A DNA stretch of 64,000 nucleotides from Micavibrio sp. UBA6139 (GCA_002423285.1 DIVF01000002.1:24393-88392); one strand, 5' to 3'. Numbered from the stretch's first letter, positions 51,146 through 59,708 are shown. The notes: a model not told the origin generated them from the sequence alone. A program made the numbers and translations.

Positions 51146-52003
51146 ATGAACAACGATTTAATCTTACGGTTGCACAAGAACTTTGAAGACGCGGCAAAGA
51201 CAGAGGGCAACATTGCCTTTTGGATGGCCAGAGATATCCAGCCTTTGCTGGAATATAAGGAATGGCGCAACTTCGAAGATGTTATTGAAAAAGCAAAAAT
51301 TGCATGCAAAAGTAGTGAGCAATCCATCGAAAACCATTTTGTTGACGTCAACAAAATGGTTGACCTTGGATCAGGATCTTCCCGTGAAATCAAGGACATA
51401 AAGCTCACACGCTATGCCTGTTACTTGATTGCCCAGAATGGCGACCCCCGAAAAGAGGCAATTGCCTTTGCCCAGAGCTATTTTGCGCTTCAAACCAGAA
51501 AACAGGAATTACTGGAAGAGCGTATGCAACTGGCAGAACGCTTACAAGCCCGCTCTAAACTTTCCGAAACAGAAAAGCAGCTTTCTTCGACCCTTTACCA
51601 ACACAGCGTGGATGATAAAGGTTTTGCCATCATACGTTCGCGCGGCGATAACGCTCTTTTTGGTGGGCAGAATACGGCACAGATGAAACACAACCTCGGC
51701 ATCAAGACATCGAAATCTTTAGCCGATTTCTTGCCGACCGTAACATTAAAGGCCAAAGAATTCGCTGCCGCAATTACCGACTTCAATGTCCGCAAGCATA
51801 ACCTCCACGGCGTACAAACTATCGGATCGGAACATGTAAAAAACAACAAAGATGTCCGGGATGTTTTGGGCAAGAATAATATTCGCCCTGAATCACTTCC
51901 TGCGGAAGAGGATATTCAAAAACTTGAACGTCGAGTTAAGTCACAAGATAAAAAACTCCTTAAGTCTGAAAACAGCTTTCAAGCTGATAGAACAAAAAAT
52001 TAA
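51146..52003 (+). CDS. dinD: DNA-damage-inducible protein D (DinD)
   Basis: A 285-aa DinD-family protein (KilA-N/BRO-like N-terminal domain). Features are WMARDIQPLLEYKEWRNFED, KLTRYACYLIAQNGDPRKEA, YFALQTRKQELLEERM, and AIIRSRGDNALFGGQNTAQM. Escherichia coli DinD is SOS-induced and modulates RecA filaments. A loose LexA-like half-site (GTTC, seven bases, GTAA at 51103-51117) is present before the start; it does not match the alphaproteobacterial GTTC-N7-GTTC box well, so SOS control is unproven. It is divergent from the nuclease gene, which suggests shared regulation. The region is AT-richer than its neighbours. Confidence 0.88.
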   Translation: MNNDLILRLHKNFEDAAKTEGNIAFWMARDIQPLLEYKEWRNFEDVIEKAKIACKSSEQSIENHFVDVNKMVDLGSGSSREIKDIKLTRYACYLIAQNGDPRKEAIAFAQSYFALQTRKQELLEERMQLAERLQARSKLSETEKQLSSTLYQHSVDDKGFAIIRSRGDNALFGGQNTAQMKHNLGIKTSKSLADFLPTVTLKAKEFAAAITDFNVRKHNLHGVQTIGSEHVKNNKDVRDVLGKNNIRPESLPAEEDIQKLERRVKSQDKKLLKSENSFQADRTKN

Positions 52004-52081
52004 CTATACCTATCTAGACACAGATGAAATTGGCCCTAGATTTTTTGATAGTCTGCCGCATTTTAGTATCAAGGACCCATC

Positions 52082-53134
52082 ATGATCAAAACAAAGGCTT
52101 ATGCCGCGCAGAATGCAAAAACACCTTTGGCACCATGGTCGTTTGACCGCCGCAATGTCGGTGATATGGATGTTTTGATTGATATTGAATATTGCGGTGT
52201 GTGCCATTCCGATATTCATCAGGCCCGCGATGAATGGGGCGGGGCGATGTTTCCGATGGTGCCGGGTCATGAAATTATTGGCCGCGTGATTGAAGTCGGC
52301 AAAAAAGTGAAGAAATTTAAAGTCGGGGATCGCGCCGGGGTTGGCTGCATGGTTGATTCCTGCCGCGAATGTTCAGCCTGCAGGGCGGACCTTGAACAGT
52401 TTTGTGAAAAGGGTGCGTCTCTAACTTATAACAGCTTAGAGCTGGATAAAGTCACCCCGACACAGGGCGGTTATGCCGATAAAATCGTCGTTGATGAAGC
52501 CTTCACACTGAAAATCCCGGACAATCTGGACGCTGCGGCGACCGCGCCACTCCTGTGCGCTGGCATCACCACTTACTCACCCTTGCGCCACTGGAAAATT
52601 GGCAAAGGTCACAAGGTCGGCATTATCGGCCTTGGCGGTCTGGGGCATATGGGCGTGAAATTCGCATCGGCCTTTGGTGCCGAAACAATTGTCATTACAA
52701 CATCACCGGACAAGGCAGAAGATGCCAAGCGTTTGGGTGCGTCGGGTACGATCATCTCCCGCGATGCAGATGACATGGCAAAACACATCGGCAGTTTCGA
52801 TTTCCTGTTGAACACGGTTGCCGCGCAATATGATCCGGCCCCCTATCTGAACCTGTTAAAACATGACGGCACGATGGCCGTGGTCGGCGTGCCGAACAAA
52901 CCGCTGAACCTGCATTTATTTTCGGTGATTATGGGCCGCAAGACATTGGCCGGATCTTTAATTGGCGGCATCGCAGAAACACAGGAAATGCTCGATTTTT
53001 GCGGCAAGCATAACATCACATCCGATGTTGAGATCATCCCCATTCAACACATCAACGAAGCCTATGAACGCATGATTCGTGGGGACGTGCGTTACCGTTT
53101 CAGCATTGATATGCAGTCGCTAAAAACGGCATAG
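52082..53134 (+). CDS. Zinc-dependent alcohol/aldehyde dehydrogenase (YahK/CAD-like)
   Basis: A 350-aa cytosolic medium-chain dehydrogenase/reductase, probably NADPH-dependent, that reduces aldehydes. Catalytic-zinc ligands are in YCGVCHSDIHQ and PGHEIIGRV. The structural-zinc lobe has four cysteines in CRECSACRADLEQFC. The nucleotide-binding motif is GIIGLGGLGHMGVKFA. The length and order match YahK and cinnamyl-alcohol-dehydrogenase-like enzymes. It follows dinD after 78 bases and has a normal codon style, so it marks the right edge of the AT-rich pair. Confidence 0.93.
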   Translation: MIKTKAYAAQNAKTPLAPWSFDRRNVGDMDVLIDIEYCGVCHSDIHQARDEWGGAMFPMVPGHEIIGRVIEVGKKVKKFKVGDRAGVGCMVDSCRECSACRADLEQFCEKGASLTYNSLELDKVTPTQGGYADKIVVDEAFTLKIPDNLDAAATAPLLCAGITTYSPLRHWKIGKGHKVGIIGLGGLGHMGVKFASAFGAETIVITTSPDKAEDAKRLGASGTIISRDADDMAKHIGSFDFLLNTVAAQYDPAPYLNLLKHDGTMAVVGVPNKPLNLHLFSVIMGRKTLAGSLIGGIAETQEMLDFCGKHNITSDVEIIPIQHINEAYERMIRGDVRYRFSIDMQSLKTA

Positions 53135-53184
53135 AAAAACATATCCTTCAGAACATTTTGTATCGCAACGAGGGCCCGGCCATG

Positions 53185-53190
53185 TATAAT
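53185..53190 (+). promoter_or_regulatory. Possible -10 box of antiporter gene
   Basis: TATAAT preceded by TG, 73 bases before the start at 53264. No convincing -35 was seen. Confidence 0.35.
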
Positions 53191-53263
53191 CGCGTGGTTA
53201 GGGCCCCCCTTACATTCCATTCATACTGACATCCGTTCTTTCGTCAAAGAGGACCCCGCCGCT

Positions 53264-54472
53264 ATGGAGCATTCCAACGATTTCATCGTGACCCTTGTTG
53301 CGGGTCTGGTCCTTGCCTTTATCTTTGGGCTGCTGGCACAGCGTTTGAAATTATCGCCGCTGATCGGTTATTTGCTGGCCGGTGTGCTGTGCGGTCCCTA
53401 TACGCCGGGTTTTGTCGCGGATAGTGATCTGGCCGGGCAGATGGCGGAAATTGGCGTTATTTTGCTGATGTTCGGGGTGGGCTTGCATTTTTCACCCAAG
53501 GATTTGCTAGCCGTGCGCGGCGTGGCCCTGCCCGGTGCGCTTGTTCAGATCACGGTGGCAACGGCTTTGGGTTTTGGTTTAGGCATGCTGGCCGGGTTTG
53601 GAGCGTTTGAATCATTCCTCTTTGGCTTTGCCCTTTCTGTTGCCAGTACGGTTGTTCTGCTCCGCGCACTTGAAGATCGTGGTGCGCTTCATACCGAAGA
53701 TGGCAAAATCGCCGTTGGCTGGTTGATCGTTGAAGATCTGGCGATGATTTTAGCCCTGGTCATGATCCCGGCCATTATTCAAGTCAGCAACAATGGTGGT
53801 TCACTAGCCAGCATTGGCCCGGCCATCACCTTGACCGTTGGTAAAATGGCATTGTTCATTGTTTTGATGATGGTGATTGGCACGCGCATTTTGCCAAAAG
53901 TGCTGATCTGGATTGCGAAACTGCGCTCGCGCGAGCTGTTTACGCTCGGTGTCGTGGCGATTGCGTTGGGCATTGCCTTTGCCGCATCAACATGGTTTGG
54001 CGCCTCCTTCGCGCTGGGTGCGTTTCTGGCGGGTCTGGTTTTGTCTGAATCAGAAATCAGCCATAAGGCGGCGGAGCGGACCCTGCCGCTCAGCGATATT
54101 TTTTCGGTCCTGTTCTTCGTCTCGGTCGGCATGTTGTTTGATCCGTCTATTCTGATCACCGAACCGCTTTTGGTCCTTGGCGTTGTCTTCATTATTATGA
54201 TTGGCAAGTCGCTGGCGGCGTTGTTGATTATCAAGGCGTTTAAAAAGCCGCTCAGCACCGGCATGACCATTGCCGCCAGCCTGGCCCAGATTGGCGAGTT
54301 TTCCTTCATTCTGGCGGGTGTTGGCCTGCATGCCGGGGTTTTATCACAAGATGCCAATGGCCTGATTTTGGCCGGTGCGCTGATCTCCATCGCCCTGAAC
54401 CCGTTCTTCTTCCGCGGGCTGGAATGGCTGGGCCGGAAACTGCAACCCGTCACCCCGGTAGAGGCCACATAA
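53264..54472 (+). CDS. CPA2-family monovalent cation/proton antiporter, no RCK domain
   Basis: A 402-aa polytopic membrane protein of the KefB/YbaL type. The helices include LSPLIGYLLAGVLCGPYTPG and GVILLMFGVGLHFSPKDLL. The exchanger core has ALEDRGALHTEDGK with LIVEDLAMILALVM, TWFGASFALGAFLAGLVLS and LFFVSVGMLFDPS, and ends with SLAQIGEFSFILAGVG. YbaL homologues carry a C-terminal TrkA-N (RCK) domain and are about 560 aa; this protein stops after the membrane domain. No frameshifted RCK remnant was seen before lolA. Ligand gating is thus probably absent or supplied separately. Confidence 0.9.
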   Translation: MEHSNDFIVTLVAGLVLAFIFGLLAQRLKLSPLIGYLLAGVLCGPYTPGFVADSDLAGQMAEIGVILLMFGVGLHFSPKDLLAVRGVALPGALVQITVATALGFGLGMLAGFGAFESFLFGFALSVASTVVLLRALEDRGALHTEDGKIAVGWLIVEDLAMILALVMIPAIIQVSNNGGSLASIGPAITLTVGKMALFIVLMMVIGTRILPKVLIWIAKLRSRELFTLGVVAIALGIAFAASTWFGASFALGAFLAGLVLSESEISHKAAERTLPLSDIFSVLFFVSVGMLFDPSILITEPLLVLGVVFIIMIGKSLAALLIIKAFKKPLSTGMTIAASLAQIGEFSFILAGVGLHAGVLSQDANGLILAGALISIALNPFFFRGLEWLGRKLQPVTPVEAT

Positions 54473-54548
54473 CATCAGGGTGGACCGCTCATAAAACCAC
54501 CCTGAAAACGCCTTTCTTTTGCCGCGCCAATCCGATAAAAATGGGGGT

Positions 54549-55220
54549 ATGAAAACAGCATCCCCCCTGAAGACCTTGGCCCTCTCCCTGATTGCAGCGG
54601 TAACGCTCTATGCACCGATTGCCGCAGCCCAAACGGCCGCCAAGGCAGGCGCATACGCGCCGGGCAGCGATTTGAGCGATCTGGCCCCGCAGATTAAACA
54701 GGCCGAAGATTACCTGAACCAGTTAAAAACCATGAAGGCGCGTTTCCTTTTGACCGCTGCCGATGGTACCCAACAAATCGGCACGTTCTATTTGAACCGT
54801 CCGGGCAAGTTGCGTTTCGAATATGATCCACCGATGAAGGATTTCATCGTTGCCGATGGCCTGTTGATTTATTTCTATGACGCGCAGCTTGGTGAACAAT
54901 CGAACGCGCCGATTGGCCAGACCATGGCAGATTTTTTATTGCGCAAGGATATTCGCCTGTCCGGTGACGTCAGCATTGAACGCATTATGCGCGGTGGTGA
55001 TCTGGTACAAATCACCCTCATTCAAGCCAGTGATCCGGGGGCGGGCTCCCTCACCCTCGGCTTCTCAGAAAACCCGTTCCAGCTGAAAAAATGGCGCGTG
55101 GTTGATGCGCAGGGGCAAACGGTTGAGGTTGAATTATTCCAGATGCAATCCGGTGTAAAATTGGACTCGAATCTGTTTGTCTTCCACGATCCAAAACCGA
55201 AAAAGAAGTATAATGACTAA
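54549..55220 (+). CDS. lolA: Outer-membrane lipoprotein carrier LolA
   Basis: A 223-aa periplasmic chaperone that takes lipoproteins from LolCDE and delivers them to the outer membrane. The ATG at 54549 gives a signal peptide (LKTLALSLIAAVTLYAPIAAA). The fold markers are FLLTAADGTQQIGTFYLNRP, KLRFEYDPPMKDFIVADG and a conserved LIYFYDAQLGEQSN segment. In alphaproteobacteria lolA often follows ftsK; here the two are 4 kb apart with the nuclease, dinD, alcohol dehydrogenase and antiporter genes between them. Its stop overlaps the next gene by 8 bases. Confidence 0.92.
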   Translation: MKTASPLKTLALSLIAAVTLYAPIAAAQTAAKAGAYAPGSDLSDLAPQIKQAEDYLNQLKTMKARFLLTAADGTQQIGTFYLNRPGKLRFEYDPPMKDFIVADGLLIYFYDAQLGEQSNAPIGQTMADFLLRKDIRLSGDVSIERIMRGGDLVQITLIQASDPGAGSLTLGFSENPFQLKKWRVVDAQGQTVEVELFQMQSGVKLDSNLFVFHDPKPKKKYND

Positions 55221-55944
55221 TCCCGCACCTGTAGAACCGGGCATTCCGGCGACCATCGAAGCCGTCAATGATATCGGCCCTGATATCCGTATTTTGCGCG
55301 TACGCACCAATGATGCACCGCCATCATGGTTGGCCGGGCAATATATGGAACTGACTTTCGCGGGCATGCCGCCACGGTCTTATTCCATCGCCAGCGCCCC
55401 GCACAGCAATGTCTTGGAATTTCACATCCGCGATTCAAAAACCGGCGGGGTGAGCAGTCATATCGTCACGACCCTGAAACCCGGTGATGCCCTGACGCTG
55501 CGCGGGCCGTTTGGTTACGCCGCGATGATCCCCGGCGACACCATGCCGTTATTATTGGTGGCGGGCGGTATGGGTCTGTCGCAGATGAAGGGAATTGTTG
55601 AAGAATCCCTGCACAGCAACCATCCAGGTCCAATTATTTTATGCTGGGGCGTGAAGACGGATCAGGATTTGTACCTGAAGGACCATTTCGATGCGCTGGA
55701 ACAGCAACATGCACAGTTCCAGTTTATGCCTGTCGTTGAAGCATTTTTGGGACAAAATGCCGGGCAAGCCATCCGCGCAAACTTCGCCGACCTTTCCGGG
55801 ATGCGTATTTATGTGGCAGGGTCCCCGGCAATGATTGCGGCCACCCTGCCGCATCTGCAAGCCAATGGCGCGCGCGCCGATATGATTCACGGCGATGATA
55901 AAGCATTAAGCCCTGCCATCCCGCCAGCACCAAAGGGCCCATAA
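55213..55944 (+). CDS. FAD/NAD(P)-binding ferredoxin-reductase-like oxidoreductase
   Basis: A 243-aa soluble flavoprotein of the ferredoxin-NADP reductase fold. The FAD-binding motif is MPPRSYSIASAP (RxYS), followed by GGVSSHIVTTLKPGD and LRGPFGYA. The NAD(P)-binding half has LLLVAGGMGLSQMKGIVE and VYVAGSPAMIAA-like YVAGSPAMIAATL. No iron-sulfur cluster motif is present, so it may reduce free flavin, a ferredoxin or an unknown protein partner. The start ATG overlaps the end of lolA by 8 bases (coupled translation), and recR follows after 3 bases, so lolA, this gene and recR probably form one operon. Confidence 0.88.
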   Translation: MTNPAPVEPGIPATIEAVNDIGPDIRILRVRTNDAPPSWLAGQYMELTFAGMPPRSYSIASAPHSNVLEFHIRDSKTGGVSSHIVTTLKPGDALTLRGPFGYAAMIPGDTMPLLLVAGGMGLSQMKGIVEESLHSNHPGPIILCWGVKTDQDLYLKDHFDALEQQHAQFQFMPVVEAFLGQNAGQAIRANFADLSGMRIYVAGSPAMIAATLPHLQANGARADMIHGDDKALSPAIPPAPKGP

Positions 55945-55947
55945 CCC

Positions 55948-56565
55948 ATGTCCTATAACCGCAGCACACGCGATGATGGACCGCTGGATCAATTGATCCG
56001 CGCCTTGGCATCCCTGCCGGGCCTCGGGCCACGTTCCGCCCGCCGCATTGCCCTGCATTTACTCTCACGCCGCGACACGGCATTAAACCAGTTGAGTGAT
56101 TCCCTGCGACTGGCCGCTGAAAAAATTCGTCCCTGCAGCGAATGCGGCAATCTGGATATGACCGACCCCTGCCGCATTTGCCAATCACCCGAACGCAGCC
56201 CCTCACAAATCTGCGTAGTGGCTGGCGTCTCTGATTTATGGGCGATTGAGCGCACAGGCGCCTATCGTGGCCGCTATCATATTCTGGGCGGCCTCTTATC
56301 CGCCCTCGATGGCATTCGCCCTGATAATCTTTCCATCGGCACACTGGTCAACCGCGTGCAAGACGGCAACACCACCGAAATCATCATGGCCCTGTCCGCC
56401 ACCGTCGATGGTCAAGCCACCGCCCATTACATCACCGACCGCCTGAAATCATCCGGCCAGCCCGATATCAAAATATCACGCCTGGCACACGGCATCCCGG
56501 TTGGCGGCGATCTTGATTACTTGGACGATGGCACCATCGCCACAGCGTTAAAATCACGCGCATAG
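55948..56565 (+). CDS. recR: Recombination mediator RecR
   Basis: A 205-aa ring-forming protein of the RecFOR pathway that helps load RecA at gaps. The helix-hairpin-helix region is ASLPGLGPRSARRIALHLL. The zinc motif is CSECGNLDMTDPCRIC. The Toprim domain contains ICVVAGVSDLWAIERTG and YHILGGLLSALDGIRPD. Length and motifs are standard. It is the last gene of the lolA-reductase-recR unit and is followed by a G-run hairpin after 16 bases. Confidence 0.96.
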   Translation: MSYNRSTRDDGPLDQLIRALASLPGLGPRSARRIALHLLSRRDTALNQLSDSLRLAAEKIRPCSECGNLDMTDPCRICQSPERSPSQICVVAGVSDLWAIERTGAYRGRYHILGGLLSALDGIRPDNLSIGTLVNRVQDGNTTEIIMALSATVDGQATAHYITDRLKSSGQPDIKISRLAHGIPVGGDLDYLDDGTIATALKSRA

Positions 56566-56581
56566 CAAAGTGAATAGGGTC

Positions 56582-56602
56582 TAAGGGGGCCACGCCCCCT
56601 TA
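56582..56602. repeat. Solo G-run hairpin after recR
   Basis: TAAGGGGGC, CAC, GCCCCCTTA: a 9-bp perfect stem followed by AAAACCCC. It lies between convergent recR and the phage-like gene. Confidence 0.7.
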
Positions 56603-56610
56603 AAAACCCC

Positions 56611-56949
56611 TTACTCTTTTTCTGAAACATACAGCATGCAATCCGATGAACCCGCGCGCAGCACGGCGACATGCGTGTAATGTGGCACGTTGTCGCCGCC
56701 GATAGAAAAATCGTAGTACACACCGTTTGGATAGAAATGATCCGCGGTAGTCGCGGTCACACTTGCGTCACCGAATTTCACATAGACACCGCCTGTGGCA
56801 TAAAGGCTGACCAGTTTGGTGTCCGCGCCAAAGGCATTTGCGTTGCGCGAGGTTGTGGCTGCGGCGGTCAGGGTATGGGCGCCGGATTGTTTTAAACGCA
56901 CAGCGGGGATTGGATTGTTGTTGCTGTCGGTGGGCAGGATTGTTGGCAT
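56611..56949 (-). CDS. Small protein resembling phage virion accessory proteins, 112 aa
   Basis: A 112-aa soluble, beta-rich protein. GGAGAT lies about 9 bases before the ATG. The central segment (VSLYATGGVYVKFGDASVTA, then a Phe-Tyr-Pro-Asn-Gly turn) follows a pattern I associate with small proteins in phage structural gene clusters: a sensor-like strand pair, V-x-F-G-D, TAT, F-x-P-x-G. No other phage gene is nearby, so it would be a domesticated remnant or an independent surface protein. There is no signal peptide. The assignment is by motif impression only. Confidence 0.5.
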   Translation of the reverse strand: MPTILPTDSNNNPIPAVRLKQSGAHTLTAAATTSRNANAFGADTKLVSLYATGGVYVKFGDASVTATTADHFYPNGVYYDFSIGGDNVPHYTHVAVLRAGSSDCMLYVSEKE

Positions 56950-56976
56950 GTGATTATCTCCATCACGTCAAATAAC

Positions 56977-57015
56977 AAACGCCCGGATGGCAGCTGGATC
57001 CATCCGGGCGTTTTT
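56977..57015. terminator. Strong hairpin with T tract upstream of phage-like gene
   Basis: AAACGCCCGGATGG, 9-base loop, CCATCCGGGCGTTTTT: a 14-bp perfect stem. On the minus strand the sequence also ends in a T-rich stretch (GTTT), so it may terminate transcription from the response-regulator gene that reads toward it. Confidence 0.75.
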
Positions 57016-57111
57016 GGTTGATACACCATATCTCTTGGCAGGGTTGATAATGTTCTCTTTTTGTTCTTTTGTCAAGATTTAGGTTTTTTGCTGGATTTCT
57101 GCCATTTTTAC

Positions 57112-57187
57112 TGTCATCCCCGCGCAGGCGGGGATCCGGGGCGGCATATACAAAAGCCCAGACCCCCGCACAAGGCGGGGGTGACAA
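57112..57187. repeat. TGTCATCCCCG-type palindromic repeat, copy 3
   Basis: TGTCATCCCCGCGCAGGCGGGGATCC, a spacer, then ACCCCCGCACAAGGCGGGGGTGACA. A pair of hairpins in inverted order, just downstream of the response-regulator gene's stop codon. Confidence 0.78.
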
Positions 57188-57195
57188 ACAAGGAA

Positions 57196-58050
57196 TTAGA
57201 TCGGAGAACTGACGCCGCTGAGCGTGCCACCGGCCGCCCCGGGATTCATCACATGATCCGCATGTTTGACCCCGACCGGCAAATCGATCAGGGAAACATA
57301 AAGCTGAACCTTGGTGGAGCCCGCCAAGGCCAGTTCATCATTTTTTGCCAAGGCTTCGGCAAAACGTGTCGCGGCTTCCATCGGTTCGGTTTCGTATTGA
57401 GGCCGTTGCAGCATCAAACAATATTCTGATTTCCCGGTCTGGGCGATGATGTCGCTTTGACGACGCAAGCGCACCAGCGTCTGCGATAATTTTGCGGCGA
57501 TGGTTTGCGCCGGGTACGGTCCATCAATGTCATGAATTTCACGGAAATTCGCAACGCCGATAAAGACGAGGAAAGAGCGTTCACCGTAACGATCCGCACG
57601 ATCCAAACCCGACAGGAATAATTGATTGAAGGCTGATTTCGCAATCACACCGCCAGCAGACGGGAAATCTTCCGATTCATCGCCGATGCGTTTAATCAGC
57701 TTTGTCAGGCGTTCCGCATTTTGCACCATCTGGTCAAGGCCCGATGCGTCGAGCGGTTTTGCCAGCAGATCATTGGCACCAGCGCGCAGGGCTTCATCGC
57801 GCTGCATGCCTTGCGACATCAAAACAATATACGGGTAATCGCGCACCGAGCGGCGAATACCAAGGATAACAGGACGCGCATTGCTGAGCGGGGATGGATC
57901 AATAAAAATCGCATCGAATTTTTCAACGGCCAGACGTTCAATCGCGTTATTTTTAACCGCCTCAACCACAACTGTATGGCCGATAGCCTGAAGGCGCGCA
58001 CTGATCAGCTGTGTTGTCAAACTATCGCGATCAATAACCAGAATTTTCAT
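57196..58050 (-). CDS. Response regulator with degenerate GGDEF domain
   Basis: A 284-aa two-domain signalling protein. The N-terminal receiver-like domain (about 1-120) begins MKILVIDRDSLTTQLISARL and has FDAIFIDPSP (phospho-acceptor Asp) and the conserved Lys in NDLLAKPLDAS. The C-terminal domain (about 145-270) has the GGDEF fold outline, including SDIIAQTGKSEYCLML where an active cyclase would have GGDEF; here it reads GKSEY. Catalysis is therefore not expected, and the domain may be a nucleotide sensor or dimerisation module. No membrane segment. It is followed by a palindromic repeat. Confidence 0.85.
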   Translation of the reverse strand: MKILVIDRDSLTTQLISARLQAIGHTVVVEAVKNNAIERLAVEKFDAIFIDPSPLSNARPVILGIRRSVRDYPYIVLMSQGMQRDEALRAGANDLLAKPLDASGLDQMVQNAERLTKLIKRIGDESEDFPSAGGVIAKSAFNQLFLSGLDRADRYGERSFLVFIGVANFREIHDIDGPYPAQTIAAKLSQTLVRLRRQSDIIAQTGKSEYCLMLQRPQYETEPMEAATRFAEALAKNDELALAGSTKVQLYVSLIDLPVGVKHADHVMNPGAAGGTLSGVSSPI

Positions 58051-58386
58051 GACACACCCTAAGAGAGAAAAAATTTAAGAAGAATAAAAGCGCGATACCC
58101 GAACAGGCTGCCCCGTCTTTAATACAGGTCATTTTATCCGAATGACACAGTGTGCCAAGGGGCGAGTTAAAAAATCGGAAAGAAACTTCTATAACAGGGA
58201 ATGCGCATATAAATGGCCTGCGATATGACAAAGCCCGGATGCGCGCGGCTTTCACCGACCGATTCGCTTTATCTCAAATTTGAGAAAATCGCTCTGCGAT
58301 ATATTCGCCGCCCTCACTGTTTATGGGGCCTTCGCGCACCCATATGGATTCAATCACTATAAAAAAGTAGAAACAGGAGGTTTGTC
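58051..58386. other. 336-base divergent intergenic region
   Basis: No gene, tRNA or convincing short ORF was found here. It separates divergently transcribed response-regulator and peptidoglycan-binding genes. Notable items are a perfect palindrome CTCAAATTTGAG (58275-58286), TATAAA at 58359-58364 (possible -10 of the right gene), and a strong AGGAGGT ribosome site at the right edge. The palindrome may be an operator. Confidence 0.5.
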
Positions 58387-59043
58387 ATGAAACATAAAAT
58401 ATTTTCCGTGCTGATGGTGTCGGCATTTCTGGCGTTCCCGGTAACCGTTCCGGCGGCTGATTATAGTTCACTATCCAGTAAGGATGTTCAGATCATTCAA
58501 CAGGCTTTAGCTGATAGTGGTTTTTACCGTGCTGGCGTTGATGGGTTTTACGGCCCGGCAACGGTTAATGCCATTCGCAGCTTTCAGGCATCAAAGGGCC
58601 TGACGATGACCGGCAGGTTGGATGAAGCAACGCTGCGGGAGCTGAGCCCGCAATTTGCCAGCTCAAAACAAATTCCAGACCCACAAAAGGTGACAGAATT
58701 TGTTGTGACAGAACAGCTCCGTGCCGACCAAGCCCGGATGGAACGTCAAGCGAGGGTCCGTGATGATAGAATCGCACCACAAGACATCGCACCAGCCAGT
58801 GGCACAGCAACCATACTGAATGACAAGATGACAACGCGTTATCCAAACACGCAGCGGATCAGCACATCAGATGTGCAGGCCATTCAGCAAACACTGCGCG
58901 AAGCAGGCTATTACCAGGGGGCCCACGTTGATGGCATCTGGGGTAAGGTCACAACCCGCGCCGTGCGTGATTTCCAAGCCGATAAAGGCCTGAATGTCAC
59001 CGGAACGGCCACACAAGAGACCCGCGATGCCTTGGGCCTGTAA
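58387..59043 (+). CDS. Exported protein with two peptidoglycan-binding domains
   Basis: A 218-aa periplasmic or secreted protein with a signal peptide (MKHKIFSVLMVSAFLAFPVT) and two PG_binding_1 repeats. The first lies at about 30-90 (DVQIIQQALADSGFYRAGVD, GFYGPATVNAIRSFQ) and the second at about 155-218 (DVQAIQQTLREAGYYQGAHV, GIWGKVTTRAVRDFQADKGL). A charged linker rich in Arg and Gln joins them. No catalytic domain is present, so it probably anchors or senses the cell wall. AGGAGG lies 7 bases before the ATG, implying strong translation. A perfect 15-bp terminator follows. Confidence 0.9.
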   Translation: MKHKIFSVLMVSAFLAFPVTVPAADYSSLSSKDVQIIQQALADSGFYRAGVDGFYGPATVNAIRSFQASKGLTMTGRLDEATLRELSPQFASSKQIPDPQKVTEFVVTEQLRADQARMERQARVRDDRIAPQDIAPASGTATILNDKMTTRYPNTQRISTSDVQAIQQTLREAGYYQGAHVDGIWGKVTTRAVRDFQADKGLNVTGTATQETRDALGL

Positions 59044-59108
59044 CGGCATGATTACAACAAGGTCAATGACCACCGTATGTAACCCTGCATACACCTAAAG
59101 GCTGCGAC

Positions 59109-59143
59109 AAGATGGCGAAATCCCTATGGATTTCGCCATCTTT
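59109..59143 (+). terminator. Terminator after peptidoglycan-binding gene
   Basis: AAGATGGCGAAATCC, loop CTAT, GGATTTCGCCATCTTT: a perfect 15-bp stem ending in a short T run. Confidence 0.85.
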
Positions 59144-59203
59144 GCTGGGCGTTAATAATTATTCAGGCATCATTGAACACGGCATATGCAACAGCGAGAG
59201 ATC

Positions 59204-59593
59204 ATGGGACACAAACTCCAGACCAAAGAAAAATACACCGTGCTATGCGCGGATAATGACCCCTTGCTTTTAGAGCTGGTCAACCTTGCCTTCGCCGCTG
59301 AAGGGTTTGAAGTGCTGCAAGCCACCGATGGTCGCGAAGCATGGAATGATATTTTAAAATATTTGCCAGACATCGTTGTTCTTGACCGCATGATGCCGGG
59401 GATGGAGGGGTTGGATATTATCAAACATATGCGATCCGAAGATGCCACGCGCGATATTCCCGCCGTGGTCTTAAGCGCCCGTGGTCAGGCCCGCGATCTG
59501 GATCTGGGACAAAAATTCGGGGCGCAGGATTACCTGATCAAACCGGTGGACCCGGCAGAGATCGTGGCCAGATGCGTCAGCCTGCTTGGCTAG
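59204..59593 (+). CDS. Single-domain response regulator
   Basis: A 129-aa CheY-like receiver without output domain. The acidic pair is in VLCADNDPLLLELV, the phospho-acceptor Asp in IVVLDRMMPGMEGLD, the switch Ser in AVVLSARGQARD and the Lys in YLIKPVDPAE. The ATG at 59204 is chosen because GAGAG precedes it; an ATG at 59186 is possible and would add six residues. The usual partner kinase is not adjacent. The histidine kinase at 2.7 kb is one candidate, by inference only. It is followed by a hairpin (GGGCCAGT/ACTGGCCC, 59650-59674) without a T run. Confidence 0.88.
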   Translation: MGHKLQTKEKYTVLCADNDPLLLELVNLAFAAEGFEVLQATDGREAWNDILKYLPDIVVLDRMMPGMEGLDIIKHMRSEDATRDIPAVVLSARGQARDLDLGQKFGAQDYLIKPVDPAEIVARCVSLLG

Positions 59594-59708
59594 CCCAATA
59601 TATTCCATAATGTAATTCGGGGGCGCATATTTTCCCATTTGACAAGCACGGGCCAGTCCATTAGAAACTGGCCCTGTTACCAAGGAATACGTCCTCTTAT
59701 ACACAAAT

